A DNA stretch of 64,000 nucleotides from Theocolax elegans. Lineage: Eukaryota > Arthropoda > Insecta > Hymenoptera > Cerocephalidae. The stretch spans positions 32,547,058-32,611,057 of the forward strand of contig CM047426.1 in assembly GCA_026168455.1 (NCBI GenBank). The letters run 5' to 3'. Both the position numbers and the translations under genes were made by a program. The notes beneath the pieces were generated by a model. That model did not search any database. It was given only the letters and a program-made list of their open reading frames with translations, and was not told the origin of the DNA. This document shows positions 37,521 through 57,962 of the stretch, one piece after another (position 1 is the stretch's first letter; each line of letters begins with the position of its first letter).

Positions 37521-39175
37521 AAATGTATTTTTGAATTTATATAAGGACAAACAAAGTAAAACAATTATTAATTTTATTATCATTGGTTCATATATTATTT
37601 TTTTACCAATTTACACAACGTCACGATTTTGTTTGATTATTGAATAAGTCAAAAAAATTTAGTTGTACCATATCTGAATTGCTTTTAGATCAGAAGTAAA
37701 ATATTTTCAAATTTTAATAATAACCCTTCCGTGAAATTATATATATATATATATATTACTTGAAAAAACAAAACAAAGTTTATCAACAAAGTTTTTTTTA
37801 TCCCAAAACTATTTTGTCCTACGAGAATTAATATTCTCGAATATTCCTCTAAAGCTAATCCCTTTTAGTGATTTATGGCTCTACTGTGCCAGGTTTATTA
37901 CCCTAAAGGTCCATCCAAATGTTACGATTTTCATCGATAAACTCCGACAAAAAATTTTCCAAACATGTTCCAATGACGCACTGTGACGTATGAGTAAAAT
38001 GGCGATGCGTCCCGGCAAACTTTCGCGCGTACGGATTGATTTTCTCAGCGTTATTCCTCTGCCCACGCATAAAAATATATTTTGCGTTCGCTTGTATACC
38101 TCGGACATCGTTAACTGAAAAAGAATATATACAAAAACATGAAAATAAAGATCAGTTTAATATGAAATAAACGAAAATTGGGGTTTTGTAGAATGAATGA
38201 TAAATTAAATATATACTTATTTTAAAGAAATAAATTAAAATTCGCGATACAAATACACTTTAAACTGTAAAATTGTAATCGAAGGGTACTTACGTACAAT
38301 TGCACTATTTTAATAAAAATGTTTATTAGTGTTTGCCGTGCTATTCTTTATTTAAATACCAATCGTAATTAATGTTTATTTTTATTATAATTTTTTGACA
38401 ATTATTTTAGTCATAATAATTGTGTAACTTGTGGGAAAACATACAAATTGCAAACTTACTCGTTTATAATTTAAAATATTATTATTGCAATAAAAAATAA
38501 ATTTATTATTGGTAATATTACTTACTAAAAAAATTAAATATTCGTTTAATAATTATAAGCAATTTTATCATTCTACACAACATAATCGTAACAACAATTA
38601 CGTATAAGGTACCTAAAAAAGTTTTATTCAGAATTTTTTCTTAAATCTCATAATAAAAAATATTATACATGTCTAAAGCATAAATAAAACATTTATAAAC
38701 GTATATAGCTATTATATTTACAAGCGTGCAGTTTTAAAATCAAAAGGAACCGGTTGTGTAAAAATGTATATATGTATATAGACGTCACATGAAACACGTT
38801 GAATAAAAAACATTTTCGCAATACCGCGAATATAAATTATAATTTAAAAACAAAAATTTGTTTGTATTTTTTGATGAAAGAAACCCGTGTTTCCTTTATA
38901 CTAATACTTTTTTTTACCTCCGATAAGTAGAGTTTGCTTTACTATGCAAAGCAGCGAGCTAGCGCACAAAAAGATTATTATTTTGCGCCACCATGCATTT
39001 TTATGAGTCACATTTTAACTGAAGTTATTTTGATTCAGAATTATGCGACCATTGTTTAAATTATATATTAACTTATTATAATCTAACTTAATAGTATTTG
39101 TACAATACCGTAAATAATTTCTGATAAACCGTAATTGCATTATTAATAAATTAGTGGAAACGGTACAATTTTTTT

Positions 39176-39216
<41 letters not shown>

Positions 39217-41200
39217 ACAATCTCTGGCTGTTGTTTTTGCACTAGTTCAAGAATAGGTAAGCAGATGTTTGAATTAAATGAATCATGTAGTTATAACTAT
39301 TATAACTTGATCAATTTATAATAAATTGACGAAATTTAAATTAATGTAATAGTTAAATATTATAGTGATTCTAATCTTAAATTAAATCTTAAATTAAAAT
39401 TATATTCAATATCTTAAGAATGTGTTCTAGACATTTGAATACTAAATTATATCTTTCAGAATTTTCAATAACCTTTAACTTTCCAATAATCAGATATCTG
39501 AGAAATTCAATAGGAAACAAAGAGAATAAAATAATTAAAAAGATATCGAAATTTCCGTTTTACATAATGTGTGTTAATTCTTTATCGCTATGATACATTC
39601 CTGCACGTACGTAATGAATATATATAATCACAACGAACAAATATAAACGTTCAATTGAAAATCGATACACAGAACAATTTTCTCAAGCCCAATAACTAAA
39701 ACAACACATACACAAACACACACACACACATAAAATAAGAAAAGCTAATGTAAACTTCGGTATGTCTATGATGTATATTATACTCGGTATTCGACGATTT
39801 ATGTCGTTCACCTGGGAACCCATGGGGTAAACGTTTCAACGATGCTAGGGATTATACTGTGCATCTTTAACGATGAGGGGGAGTTGTACTTTGTCGATCT
39901 GACCTGGGTAGCGCGTGCTGATCGATCGTCAGGTACCTCGTCTTCCTTCTTTCATTGTTGTTTTGATACCAAATATTTCTACATTATTTTATGTTTTTTT
40001 TGTATATATATAATTTTTTTACTAAAATTTTACTGATTGCTTAATTTTTTTATTAATATTTAGTTTTATCGTCTAGTCTAAGGCTGTTTCCAGGGGTCAA
40101 TTAGATTTGTGATAATCGGTTTAAGTTTTAAATTGTACTTGAAATCATTACATTGTATTACCTCGGCAATTGTTAAAGGATATTGTGAAAATGTAATTTT
40201 TGGGTTCATTTTCTCCCAAGGTTTTGTTTTAACATTCAGTTATCTTTTACGGATAGACCTAATTTTATTTATTATCATCAAAATGATGCTTATTTGTGAA
40301 TATTGTATAAAAATTTTATCGTTAAATTAAAATTATCAATACAATTATTTTTAATTTATAAAACGATATATATTATGAAACATAAATAAAAAATGTTATA
40401 TTTCTTTTATAGTTATTGACACTTTTTTAATGTAAATTTATTCTTTCGGGCTATATTAAATAAAATAAGTATTGCAATGTTTAGCATGCAGCTTTATATT
40501 GATTTAAATATCTTTCTCAGAAAAAATACAATCAATTTTACTCTATGCTAATGGAAATAATCAAGAGACAGTGTGTCTTCGTTTATAATTACTGTATAAC
40601 GATACCTGGACAAATTTCATCGTAATAACTAAAACTCGTAGTGGTACACATTTTCCAGGAAATGTAATGCATTACCGTATTGACTTCTAAATTGATTGAA
40701 AAAATTTTTTTCTTACGCAAACCATAACAGCTAGATGTGTTTTCACTTATTAAATGTCTGCTATACACTTATATTAAATAAATTATATTAGATAGAATAG
40801 TTATAAGAACATTTACATCAGTTTAAATGCCTTTTACTGCTGCAAATAATATAATTGAAAAAAATCAAATAAAACTTGTTATAACTGTAAAAATTTACAT
40901 AAACTAATAACCTTGAAAGCGTTCATAAATAAAATTTCACCACGAGTAAAATATCTAAACTAACTTTATAGACCAAATATAAATGTCACTCTACAAGCTT
41001 CTGAAAGTACGTCACATATTAATTCAAGTTTCTGTAACGCAAATAAAAGCGCGCACACACACGCGCACGGCCACGCACACTCTCACACACGCGCGCGCAC
41101 ATAACTAGCGAGGATAAAATCTCTCAAAAATATTTTCACCCATAATAATATAAACCTAAGTTTGGTGGGAGAATTGTTTGAAGGCCTTGTAATAAGAAGA
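37521..41200. other. AT-rich non-coding DNA upstream of Syt1
   Basis: Microsatellites at 37738-37756 (TA), 39179-39212 (AC), 39713-39731 (AC) and 41048-41100 (CA/CG). No supported exon. Confidence 0.5.
39179..39212. repeat. (AC)n microsatellite
   Basis: Uninterrupted AC dinucleotides. Confidence 0.95.
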
Positions 41201-41424
41201 TCTCCGCCGAAAAATCCGCTCACCTACAACGTGACATGCGTGTGCCGCGCGCTCGTCATCACGAACCGGTCAGTGTGCAGGATGACGAAGAAACGAATCG
41301 CGCGCGCAGTCTCGCTCCGACCGTTGTGAGAATACGAAGCTCGTCTTACCGATAACCCGGCAAAAAAGAAAATAGTTTTGCGCGTGCTCGTGCATCGAGC
41401 GAGCGATGACGATTTTTAATCTTC
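41200..41424 (+). promoter_or_regulatory. Syt1: Likely Syt1 promoter and non-coding first exon
   Basis: A CpG-rich stretch ends in CTTC followed by GTAAGC (donor at 41425-41426). The next acceptor is TTTGCAG at 42089-42095, three bases before the Syt1 ATG. An initiator-like TCAGTGTG lies near 41270. The transcription start is not determined; the donor is the best-supported part. Confidence 0.5.
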
Positions 41425-42098
41425 GTAAGCAATTATTCGAGTTTTTGTTTTTGCCGAGTTTTATGATTTTTACGTGTCGAAACCATTCAGAGAATCGTTC
41501 TTTGGTTAAATAATGTGATTAATTTAGTGAATTATATTGAACATTAAGTTTGTAAATAGTAGTTGTTGAATTGCAGGGAATGTGAGTGGTAACGTAATTG
41601 TGATTAGATATAGTGAATTGTATACTTATATGCGGAGTTATGGTGTTTTTGTGAGTTTAGGGAAATGTACGTATAGTAAGAAAATATTGGCACTACAAAG
41701 TGAGAAGCAAATGATTATTCGAAATCTCTTATTTTTTAACGAACGTTAAAATTAATATAGACCAGATGGGAAAACAATTTCTTACTGCAGTATAGCAACG
41801 TATAAATAATTGATTAAGTGGCAATGCTTAAGTTGTCAATCACTTAATGTATAAGTTTTTCTTTATTTTTACTTAACATATATCAAACGAAAGCATTATA
41901 AACAAAATAAAACCATTAATTATAAAAAAAAACAGAAACAACACAGTAATTTGTTAAATTATATACTATTACGCTTGTTTTGGATTCCGGGTATAATGAA
42001 AATGTACAGACAACAAGCAAATACCCGTATAATATATGTAAATAATTTAAAAATAATAATTATATTAATTAATTAAAAAATTTATTCATTTGCAGAAA

Positions 42099-50294
<8,196 letters not shown>

Positions 50295-50453
50295 GTTGAT
50301 TCCGAATTGTACTAAAGGTAATTTTCTATAGTTTTTATTCGAAAGAAGACGATTTTGTCGAGAAGACGAATACCTACACGGAGAAAAATATTGTAACATA
50401 TAAAGAAGGCTAGGAGTGAATTTAAACACCATTGAAATTTCAATGAAAATAAA

Positions 50454-50495
50454 CAGCCGTGGCCCGGGCTTGAACCGGAAACTCCAGCTTTTCCA
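50454..50495 (-). repeat. tRNA-like T-arm/B-box fragment
   Basis: On the minus strand TCCGG-TTCAAGC-CCGGG forms a 5-bp stem with the 7-base T-loop, and GGTTCAAGCCC fits the RNA polymerase III B box. No matching 5' acceptor strand, D-arm or anticodon arm was found upstream, so this is a tRNA remnant or the promoter piece of a tRNA-derived SINE. Confidence 0.4.
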
Positions 50496-50519
50496 TCTTT
50501 TGCGTTCTCTTTATTTAGA

Positions 50520-51997
50520 GGACCAGTAAGTGTTAAAATTGAAAAAAAAGTTATTCAATATTAACAATTAATAATTTTCATAACAATTGAAAACGTTGCT
50601 TAATTTTTAAACAAATTATATTATTATTAAGTTTCATTTAAATTTTTTTGGCCAATTTATGTGTCACATAACTATATTAATTAGTTATGAGATTCCGTAC
50701 TCTGATTTTTTCCATAATGGAGTTACCGAGAATATCTCAGGAACCATTTCATCGAATAGGCTGAAATTTTAACAGTCACTTTTAAATATGTTTGAAAATT
50801 CGTGAATTTATTGCTTGTTTTTATTATAAGTTATATGATAAATGAATTTATTGATCTCTACAAGCCAAAGAAACATTCCTCACAACTCAAGTAAGGGGGA
50901 CTGTATTAATACCAGCCACTATAGAAACCTCACAGGATGAATGTTTGAAAAAAGACTAAGACAAGCTAAGTCAAAAAAATATATAAAATTTAATTGATTG
51001 TAATATAAAATTAATAAAAACTTAAAAAGACGTATAAATTTTTTTTCGGAAAATAAATACCGCTTATATCTATCTGAAATTTTAATATGATATTAACTAT
51101 CGTAAATATATTTTCAACCCCCTTAAGCGGAACATAATTTCAATAAAAGTCTAAATGTTTATATAAAAAAATTATTTAGCTGTTTTTTAAATAATTTTTC
51201 AATTTTTAAAATTATTTTGGTAATAATAATTTTTTTATTACAATGTTAACACAGTCTTTTTCGTTCAAATGGATTAAAATCATATTACAAGTTACTGTTA
51301 AAATTTCAGTCTATTCGATGAAATGGTTCCTGAGATATCCTGCAGTAAGTCCATCATGGAAAAAAATCAGAGTACTTACGGCGTCTCATAACTAAAAAAT
51401 TTTAAATAAAATTTAATAATAATATAATTTGTTTAAAAAAATAAGAAAAGAAAAGAAAATTTATTGTATTTCGCCCTGAGTATGCCTGGTGGGCTCATCA
51501 GTAGAGTCCAGGCATCTCGTCTCTAGTACAGATGAAAGATATAAAAATTTTTGAAAATCAGCTCTATCCCGACGAGGAAGACATGGGGTATATATGCCCT
51601 ACCGATAGCAAACTTTAATAAGTGCCACATATTAACAGGTAGCCCCCTAACGCACTTACATTAATATAGTAGCCCCCCTAACGCACTAAATAATAAATTC
51701 ACTCAATAATTTCATTAACATATAACTTATAATAAAAACAAGCAATAAATTCACGAATTTTCAAATTATACGGCATTAGATCACAAAAATGCCTTATGTG
51801 ACAATATTCTGACGATTAAGACATTAGTTCTATGTAAAAATCAGAGTACGGCGTCTCATAACTAAAAAATTTTAAATAAAATTTAATAATAATATAATTT
51901 GTTTAAAAAATTAAGAAATGTTTTCAATTGTTACGAAAAAAAATTATTAATTGTTAATATTGAATAGCTTTTTTTCAATTTTAACACTGGCTGGTCC
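50520..51997. mobile_element. Composite inverted-repeat element downstream of Syt1 stop
   Basis: The left arm GGACCAGTAAGTGTTAAAAT, continuing to about 50845, is mirrored at 51720-51997 (ending TTTTAACACTGGCTGGTCC). A second mirrored copy of its inner part (TTATGAGA-CCGTACTCTGATTTTT, ATCTCAGGAACCATTTCATCGAATAG) lies at 51290-51445. The right arm is therefore present twice, about 480 bp apart, separated by unrelated sequence with a doubled TAGCCCCCTAACGCACT motif. No transposase is encoded. Confidence 0.7.
51447..51715. repeat. GC-richer insertion inside the inverted-repeat element
   Basis: It begins with AAGAAAAGAAAA, contains GCCTGG-(18 bases)-CCAGGC capable of a hairpin, and two copies of TAGCCCCCTAACGCACT about 33 bp apart. 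It is unlike its AT-rich host and separates the two right-arm copies. The family was not recognised. Confidence 0.45.
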
Positions 51998-53244
51998 CCT
52001 TAGCATAAAGATGCTTATGTTAATGTTATGACGCATTTACTTATGCTTCGCAGATCAAATATCACTATACCGTAACGTACCCAAGTTCTGATCAATTAAG
52101 TATAATTTATCAAAAAGTAAATAATAAATATAATATTTCGGAATAATGTATACGGGTTTTCTATTCAATCTATTATTTACAAGGTGGTCCAAATGTTTTT
52201 ATATCCAAAATTATTTATGTTATTATTTTATATTAACAAAAATTCAATAATTCGATACCGATCAGGTATAGGGTATGATACGGTATATGTTCAGAATTTT
52301 ATACATTCAATCGTATCGCTCGTTAACTGATACACGCCATTTACAGTATTTTTCTAAGTCTTCTTTTATAGCTATTGTACGATTTGTTGGTCACCTGTAG
52401 CATAGGGTGTATGAGACAGACCATCTACAGAGTGAATCTATAAAAACGATTACACTTGCGGATAAATTCTTGATCTTGCATACGATTAAACAAACGTTCT
52501 CAGTTGACTTTTACGGCGATTCAAAGCATTTGATGCAAATGCCGATCGGACGGCGTCATATTTTCATGTAGAGACGACAAGAAGCTGTACACTTGAATGC
52601 ACAGATTTCTAATAACGCGCAGTTACTTTAGTGTTTATTTAAATTTTCATTATGATATGATCTCTAATAATGAAATTTATTATTTACATAATATTATTAC
52701 TATTTTATAATTTTTTATAGCATAATTTTGTGCAAAACATATATCTAATAATAATATAATAACATAATAATTTAAATAAAGACGTATAGCTATTTGTCAT
52801 AGTAATAATTAAAGTACCGCTAACAAAGCTGTTCATGATGTCATTGTGCTACACTTTTCCTAGTAAACATAACAATTTTTGTAACATATAATTTTAATAC
52901 TGGAAAAGTATTTTACTCCGCGAATATAAATAAAAAATATGTTTTGCTATAAAAAGTGACAGTAAAAATCGCTTTAAAATGTTTACTTCAATTTTAAAGT
53001 ATGAGTTTTTTATCTTTATCTATAATTAAGTAGCAAAGCGACATTTGCATGTAATATACTTCATTACCATTTACGCATTTCTTGTCGGTAAAAAAGAAAA
53101 CAAAATATCGATTTACCGATTACATCAACACATAACTCTTTCTTATCTCATTAAACGTTACAATATCATTTGATTGATTTATATAATTTGTATCCAATGT
53201 AATATTGAACAAAAAATGAGTGTTAACTTTTTTTCTCGTTGCAG
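51998..53244. other. AT-rich non-coding DNA (probable Syt1 3'UTR intron)
   Basis: Nothing gene-like was seen. 52300-52630 is slightly richer in CpG. The stretch ends in the pyrimidine tract and acceptor at 53244. Confidence 0.45.
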
Positions 53245-53360
53245 GAAACAAAATCCAAAGAGAGAAGAGGAAATACCAAAAAATTGATATAAAGAAAATG
53301 AGTAACTAACTAGGCATACTAAAAGATCATATGGTTAATCGAAGGATGAAAAAGAATGAT

Positions 53361-53390
53361 GAAAATAAAATAAAATAAAATAAAATAAAA
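53361..53390. repeat. (AATAA)n pentanucleotide repeat
   Basis: About five repeats of AAAAT inside the presumed Syt1 3'UTR. Confidence 0.8.
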
Positions 53391-54155
53391 GAAACAGAGA
53401 AACACAAACCACAATAACTAAATAAAACAAAAAATACCACCAAGAAAGAGTTAGCGTTAACGATATGTTCTCATGGAGTGTAGTGTCTTGTATATACACA
53501 TAACTATATCAGCTATACTTCTCTCTGTAGACGTAACGGTTATGAGTTATAATATGATTATTTAAGAAGAAACAGGAGTAACAAAAAATCTAAATAAGAA
53601 ATCGCGACGCGTCCTTTTAACGAAGACACGGACACGCAAAACGCATTGAAAACCTACGCAATTCCAATGGCTTTTTCATATATCTATACATACATATATA
53701 TATATATATATCGTGTAAATGTTTGTTTTTTTCTCCCGCCTGTTAAAATAAATTTAACCTGTATTAATACGTAAATAACGAGAGCCTCATTGTATGAAGA
53801 AAAAAAAGTCAAAGCGTTGAATTTCCCAAGATGTATTTCGCTTGTACAGAATAAAATCTACGGGAAGAATATTAATAAAAAAACATGTCGTTTTTCAATT
53901 TCTCAATGTCCTACCTTGTGTCTCCCATAAACAATTTTTTATTATTTTATTGAAAACGCGAAGGAACAATGCTTTTGTCTGCTCGTCTTCGTTGCAATAC
54001 AGATACACATGATTACATAGAAATTGATAATATAAATTCCAAAAATATAAGAAATGACGAATAAATGAAAGAAAGAAAGAAAATAAAAAAAAGTAGAAAA
54101 AAATTATACGCTACACTCGCTCAGGGCGTTCGCGTCTTCAAAGCGATTTCGTCGA

Positions 54156-56960
54156 CAATATATATATATATAAATATATAAATATATTATATTTGCTTCT
54201 CGTAAAAGTGAAAACTCGCCGTTATGCTGCGTCGCGCGACGCAATGACGAACACAAAAATAAACCGAAAGTGTAGAAAAAGAAAGGCAAGAAAAGGAATA
54301 CTCGTGCATCGCTCAGTCGACAAATACACAAGTCGAAGAAAAAAAGTATGGAATGACCGATTCGAACAGCCGCGAATCGTACGACGTTGTTATATTATGC
54401 ATACATTAGAAAAGAATCGTAAACAAATTACTGGCCTACTACGTATGAGATGTCGCGCGAACGATGCCGAGAACCGGGAAAAAGAATATATGTATGGAGA
54501 AAAAGAAACGCACCTTTGCGTCGCAGCGCCAAGCGTTCGGCGATCGATCGGCCTGTAAATTTCGCGCGCTCGTGCAAGCTCAGTTGTTGTCTTCTGTCGA
54601 AAAAAGTAGAATAGAAACGGTATGACACTGATCGAAAGCATGTAAATAATATTCAAACTTAATATATAAATATATATACACGCAGACATCGAATCGATGT
54701 CGACTTTCTTTAGGTATACATACACACACCGAGAGAAGATAATATTTGCAACCAAAGAATATGTATAAATAAAGTAAATAAATTCTTAATACATCATATA
54801 TAACTCCTATCAGATAGTGATAAACAATATTTGTTTTTCGGGGAAAAAAAAATACATGGGGTATTAATAGTTAATACATATTCATTCGTCGCAATGTTCT
54901 AGTCCCTCGAATGTATACACTGATAGAAATGATTATTTGCAATTGCACATGTCTTAACTATCGATGAAACGTGTTACGCTCTCATGAAAGCAAACAATTC
55001 TAGACATAAAGAAATTACGTAATGTCTAATAATTAAGAGACGTGGATATATAATGCAAGCAATCTATTTTTTCAGTATACCTACATATGCGCATATATAA
55101 ATGACATTTTTGAAGATTTTTTATACATGCTCCGATGTGTCATAGCATTTCTACTAGATTTTTTCCAGATAATGTATTAATAAACCATGGCGTTTTAACG
55201 AAGGATACTTAATTAGTCATTTTAATTAATTATGGTTATTATAATATCGATACCCTGATTGGTATATCGACGGCGTATTTACATATACATATTATTATTA
55301 TATTATGCGGATTCATCATAATACCTATGAACATAAAAATACTTCTTTGTTATTAAAAAGTCACGAGAGATGAAGAATTTTAAAAAAACGGTTATATATT
55401 TAATTGTAAGATGAAAGAATAACAAAAAAATGGTGTATACATTAACGTGTTGCTGGTATTTATTGTAAGTTACATGACTTGAGAAAATTATTACATTGCG
55501 AGGAAGATTACGAGTGAGAGAGAATAAAGAGTGTATGTAGAGTGAAAGTGAACTATATATATATATATAAATATATAAATATATTATATTTGCTTCTCGT
55601 AAAAGTGAAAACTCGCCGTTATGCTGCGTCGCGCGACGCAATGACGAACACAAAAATAAACCGAAAGTGTAGAAAAAGAAAGGCAAGAAAAGGAATACTC
55701 GTGCATCGCTCAGTCGACAAATACACAAGTCGAAGAAAAAAAGTATGGAATGACCGATTCGAACAGCCGCGAATCGTACGACGTTGTTATATTATGCATA
55801 CATTAGAAAAGAATCGTAAACAAATTACTGGCCTACTACTACGTATGAGATGTCGCGCGAACGATGCCGAGAACCGGGAAAAAGAATATATGTATGGAGA
55901 AAAAGAAACGCACCTTTGCGTCGCAGCGCCAAGCGTTCGGCGATCGATCGGCCTGTAAATTTCGCGCGCTCGTGCAAGCTCAGTTGTTGTCTTCTGTCGA
56001 AAAAAGTAGAATAGAAACGGTATGACACTGATCGAAAGCATGTAAATAATATTCAAACTTAATATATAAATATATATACACGCAGACATCGAATCGATGT
56101 CGACTTTCTTTAGGTATACATACACACACCGAGAGAAGATAATATTTGCAACCAAAGAATATGTATAAATAAAGTAAATAAATTCTTAATACATCATATA
56201 TAACTCCTATCAGATAGTGATAAACAATATTTGTTTTTCGGGGAAAAAAAATACATGGGGTATTAATAGTTAATACATATTCATTCGTCGCAATGTTCTA
56301 GTCCCTCGAATGTATACACTGATAGAAATGATTATTTGCAATTGCACATGTCTTAACTATCGATGAAACGTGTTACGCTCTCATGAAAGCAACAATTTCT
56401 GACATAAAGAAATTACGTAATGTCTAATAATTAAGAGACGTGGATATATAATGCAAGCAATCTATTTTTTCAGTATACCTACATATGCGCATATATAAAT
56501 GACATTTTTGAAGATTTTTTATATACATGCTCCGATGTGTCATAGCATTTCTACTAGATTTTTTCCAGATAATGTATTAATAAACCATGGCGTTTTAACG
56601 AAGGATACTTAATTAGTCATTTTAATTAATTATGGTTATTATATAATATCGATACCCTGATTGGTATATCGACGGCGTATTTACATATACATATTATTAT
56701 TATATTATGCGGATTCATCATAATACCTATGAACATAAAAATACTTCTTTGTTATTAAAAAGTCACGAGAGATGAAGAATTTTAAAAAAACGGTTATATA
56801 TTTAATTGTAAGATGAAAGAATAACAAAAAAATGGTGTATACATTAACGTGTTGCTGGTATTTATTGTAAGTTACATGACTTGAGAAAATCTATTACATT
56901 GCGAGGAAGATTACGAGTGAGAGAGAATAAAGAGTGTATGTAGAGTGAAAGTGAACTATA
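54156..56960. repeat. Direct tandem duplication, unit ~1.40 kb, two copies
   Basis: Copy 1 is about 54156-55553 and copy 2 about 55554-56960. The offset is 1397 bp near the left end and 1403 bp near the right end. Both breakpoints fall in (TA)n runs (about 54158, 55553 and 56957). Differences are mostly 1-3-base indels. Open frames of about 120-140 codons here are repeated and lack coding character. Confidence 0.92.
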
Positions 56961-56984
56961 TATATATATATAAAAATTCAGACA

Positions 56985-57110
56985 CGCATCTAAACACGCG
57001 CATGCGCACGCACACTCACACGCACTCATAAACACACACACACACGCACACGCATACGAACACACGTACACACACACACACACACACACATACACACACA
57101 CAGACAAACG
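56985..57110. repeat. (CA)n-rich microsatellite
   Basis: Interrupted CA and CACG dinucleotide runs. Confidence 0.9.
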
Positions 57111-57925
57111 TCATTTTAAAACGAAAAAAAAGTACTAAAAAATATAGTAAATATATTCATCCGTGCACTAAAATATAACATCGCTTAATTTTGAAGGAAG
57201 ATGATTATTAATTACCTTTTCAAATTCACGATAAAACATTATTGTGTCGCTTACTAAAACAAGAAAATCATTATAGTTCCGCAGATTTCAACATATACTT
57301 TTCTCAGCTTCGCACGTGCATTCGTTCCGCGTTGTATACATATTTAAATCTCCCTTTGGCGTAAGGAGTAGATTTGTTATAACAACAGGCGCATTTAATC
57401 TATGTAAATACGTCCTTTCCTGCATAAGCCAAGATGTATTTTATTTTGTACTCGTGTCATTTCGAAGCGCGATACTATGTTGCCGAGCGGATATGCGAAG
57501 TTATTAACAAATTTTGATGTAAAAAATATTTGGGGACATACACTTATACATATATTAATGATTTTCCTGTGTGTTCTCTATATTTCGGGTATTAATATGG
57601 AAAAGGAAAATGGCCTTTATTGTACGTTATAAATATATTCACGAATTATTTCAGAGTCAGATTATTATAAAACAATAAAAGCGCGAATCACAGTCCAGTT
57701 ATATAATTAAAATGAAAATCAAGAAAGTGTGTTGGGATTGTACCTGCATCAATGCTTACGTCCGGAGTGCAAATTAAAACATGTTGATTAAATTATTTAA
57801 TTGAACGCTATCAAATGTTGATTTTATATTATTCATCGTTGTATATTTTCAATGATATTATATTATATTATATTATATATGTATATATGTGCATACACAC
57901 GCACATACACGTGTACGTATATGTA

Positions 57926-57962
<37 letters not shown>

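Larger units (their letters stand above)
50295..53900 (+). other. Syt1: Syt1 3'UTR with a probable ~2.9-kb intron
   Basis: A donor-like AAAG followed by GTAATT lies at 50318, 23 nt after the stop. A strong acceptor (CTTTTTTTCTCGTTGCAG) ends at 53244 and is followed by A-rich, non-AT-repeat sequence. AATAAA occurs at 53747-53752 and 53850-53855. The intron would contain the inverted-repeat element at 50520-51997. This structure is inferred from signals only. Confidence 0.5.

Noticed and set aside
54193..56155. Paired 121-141 codon frames in the 1.4-kb duplication
   Set aside because: They occur on both strands at once, are repeated only because the DNA is duplicated, lie beyond the Syt1 stop, and match no family; indels change their lengths.
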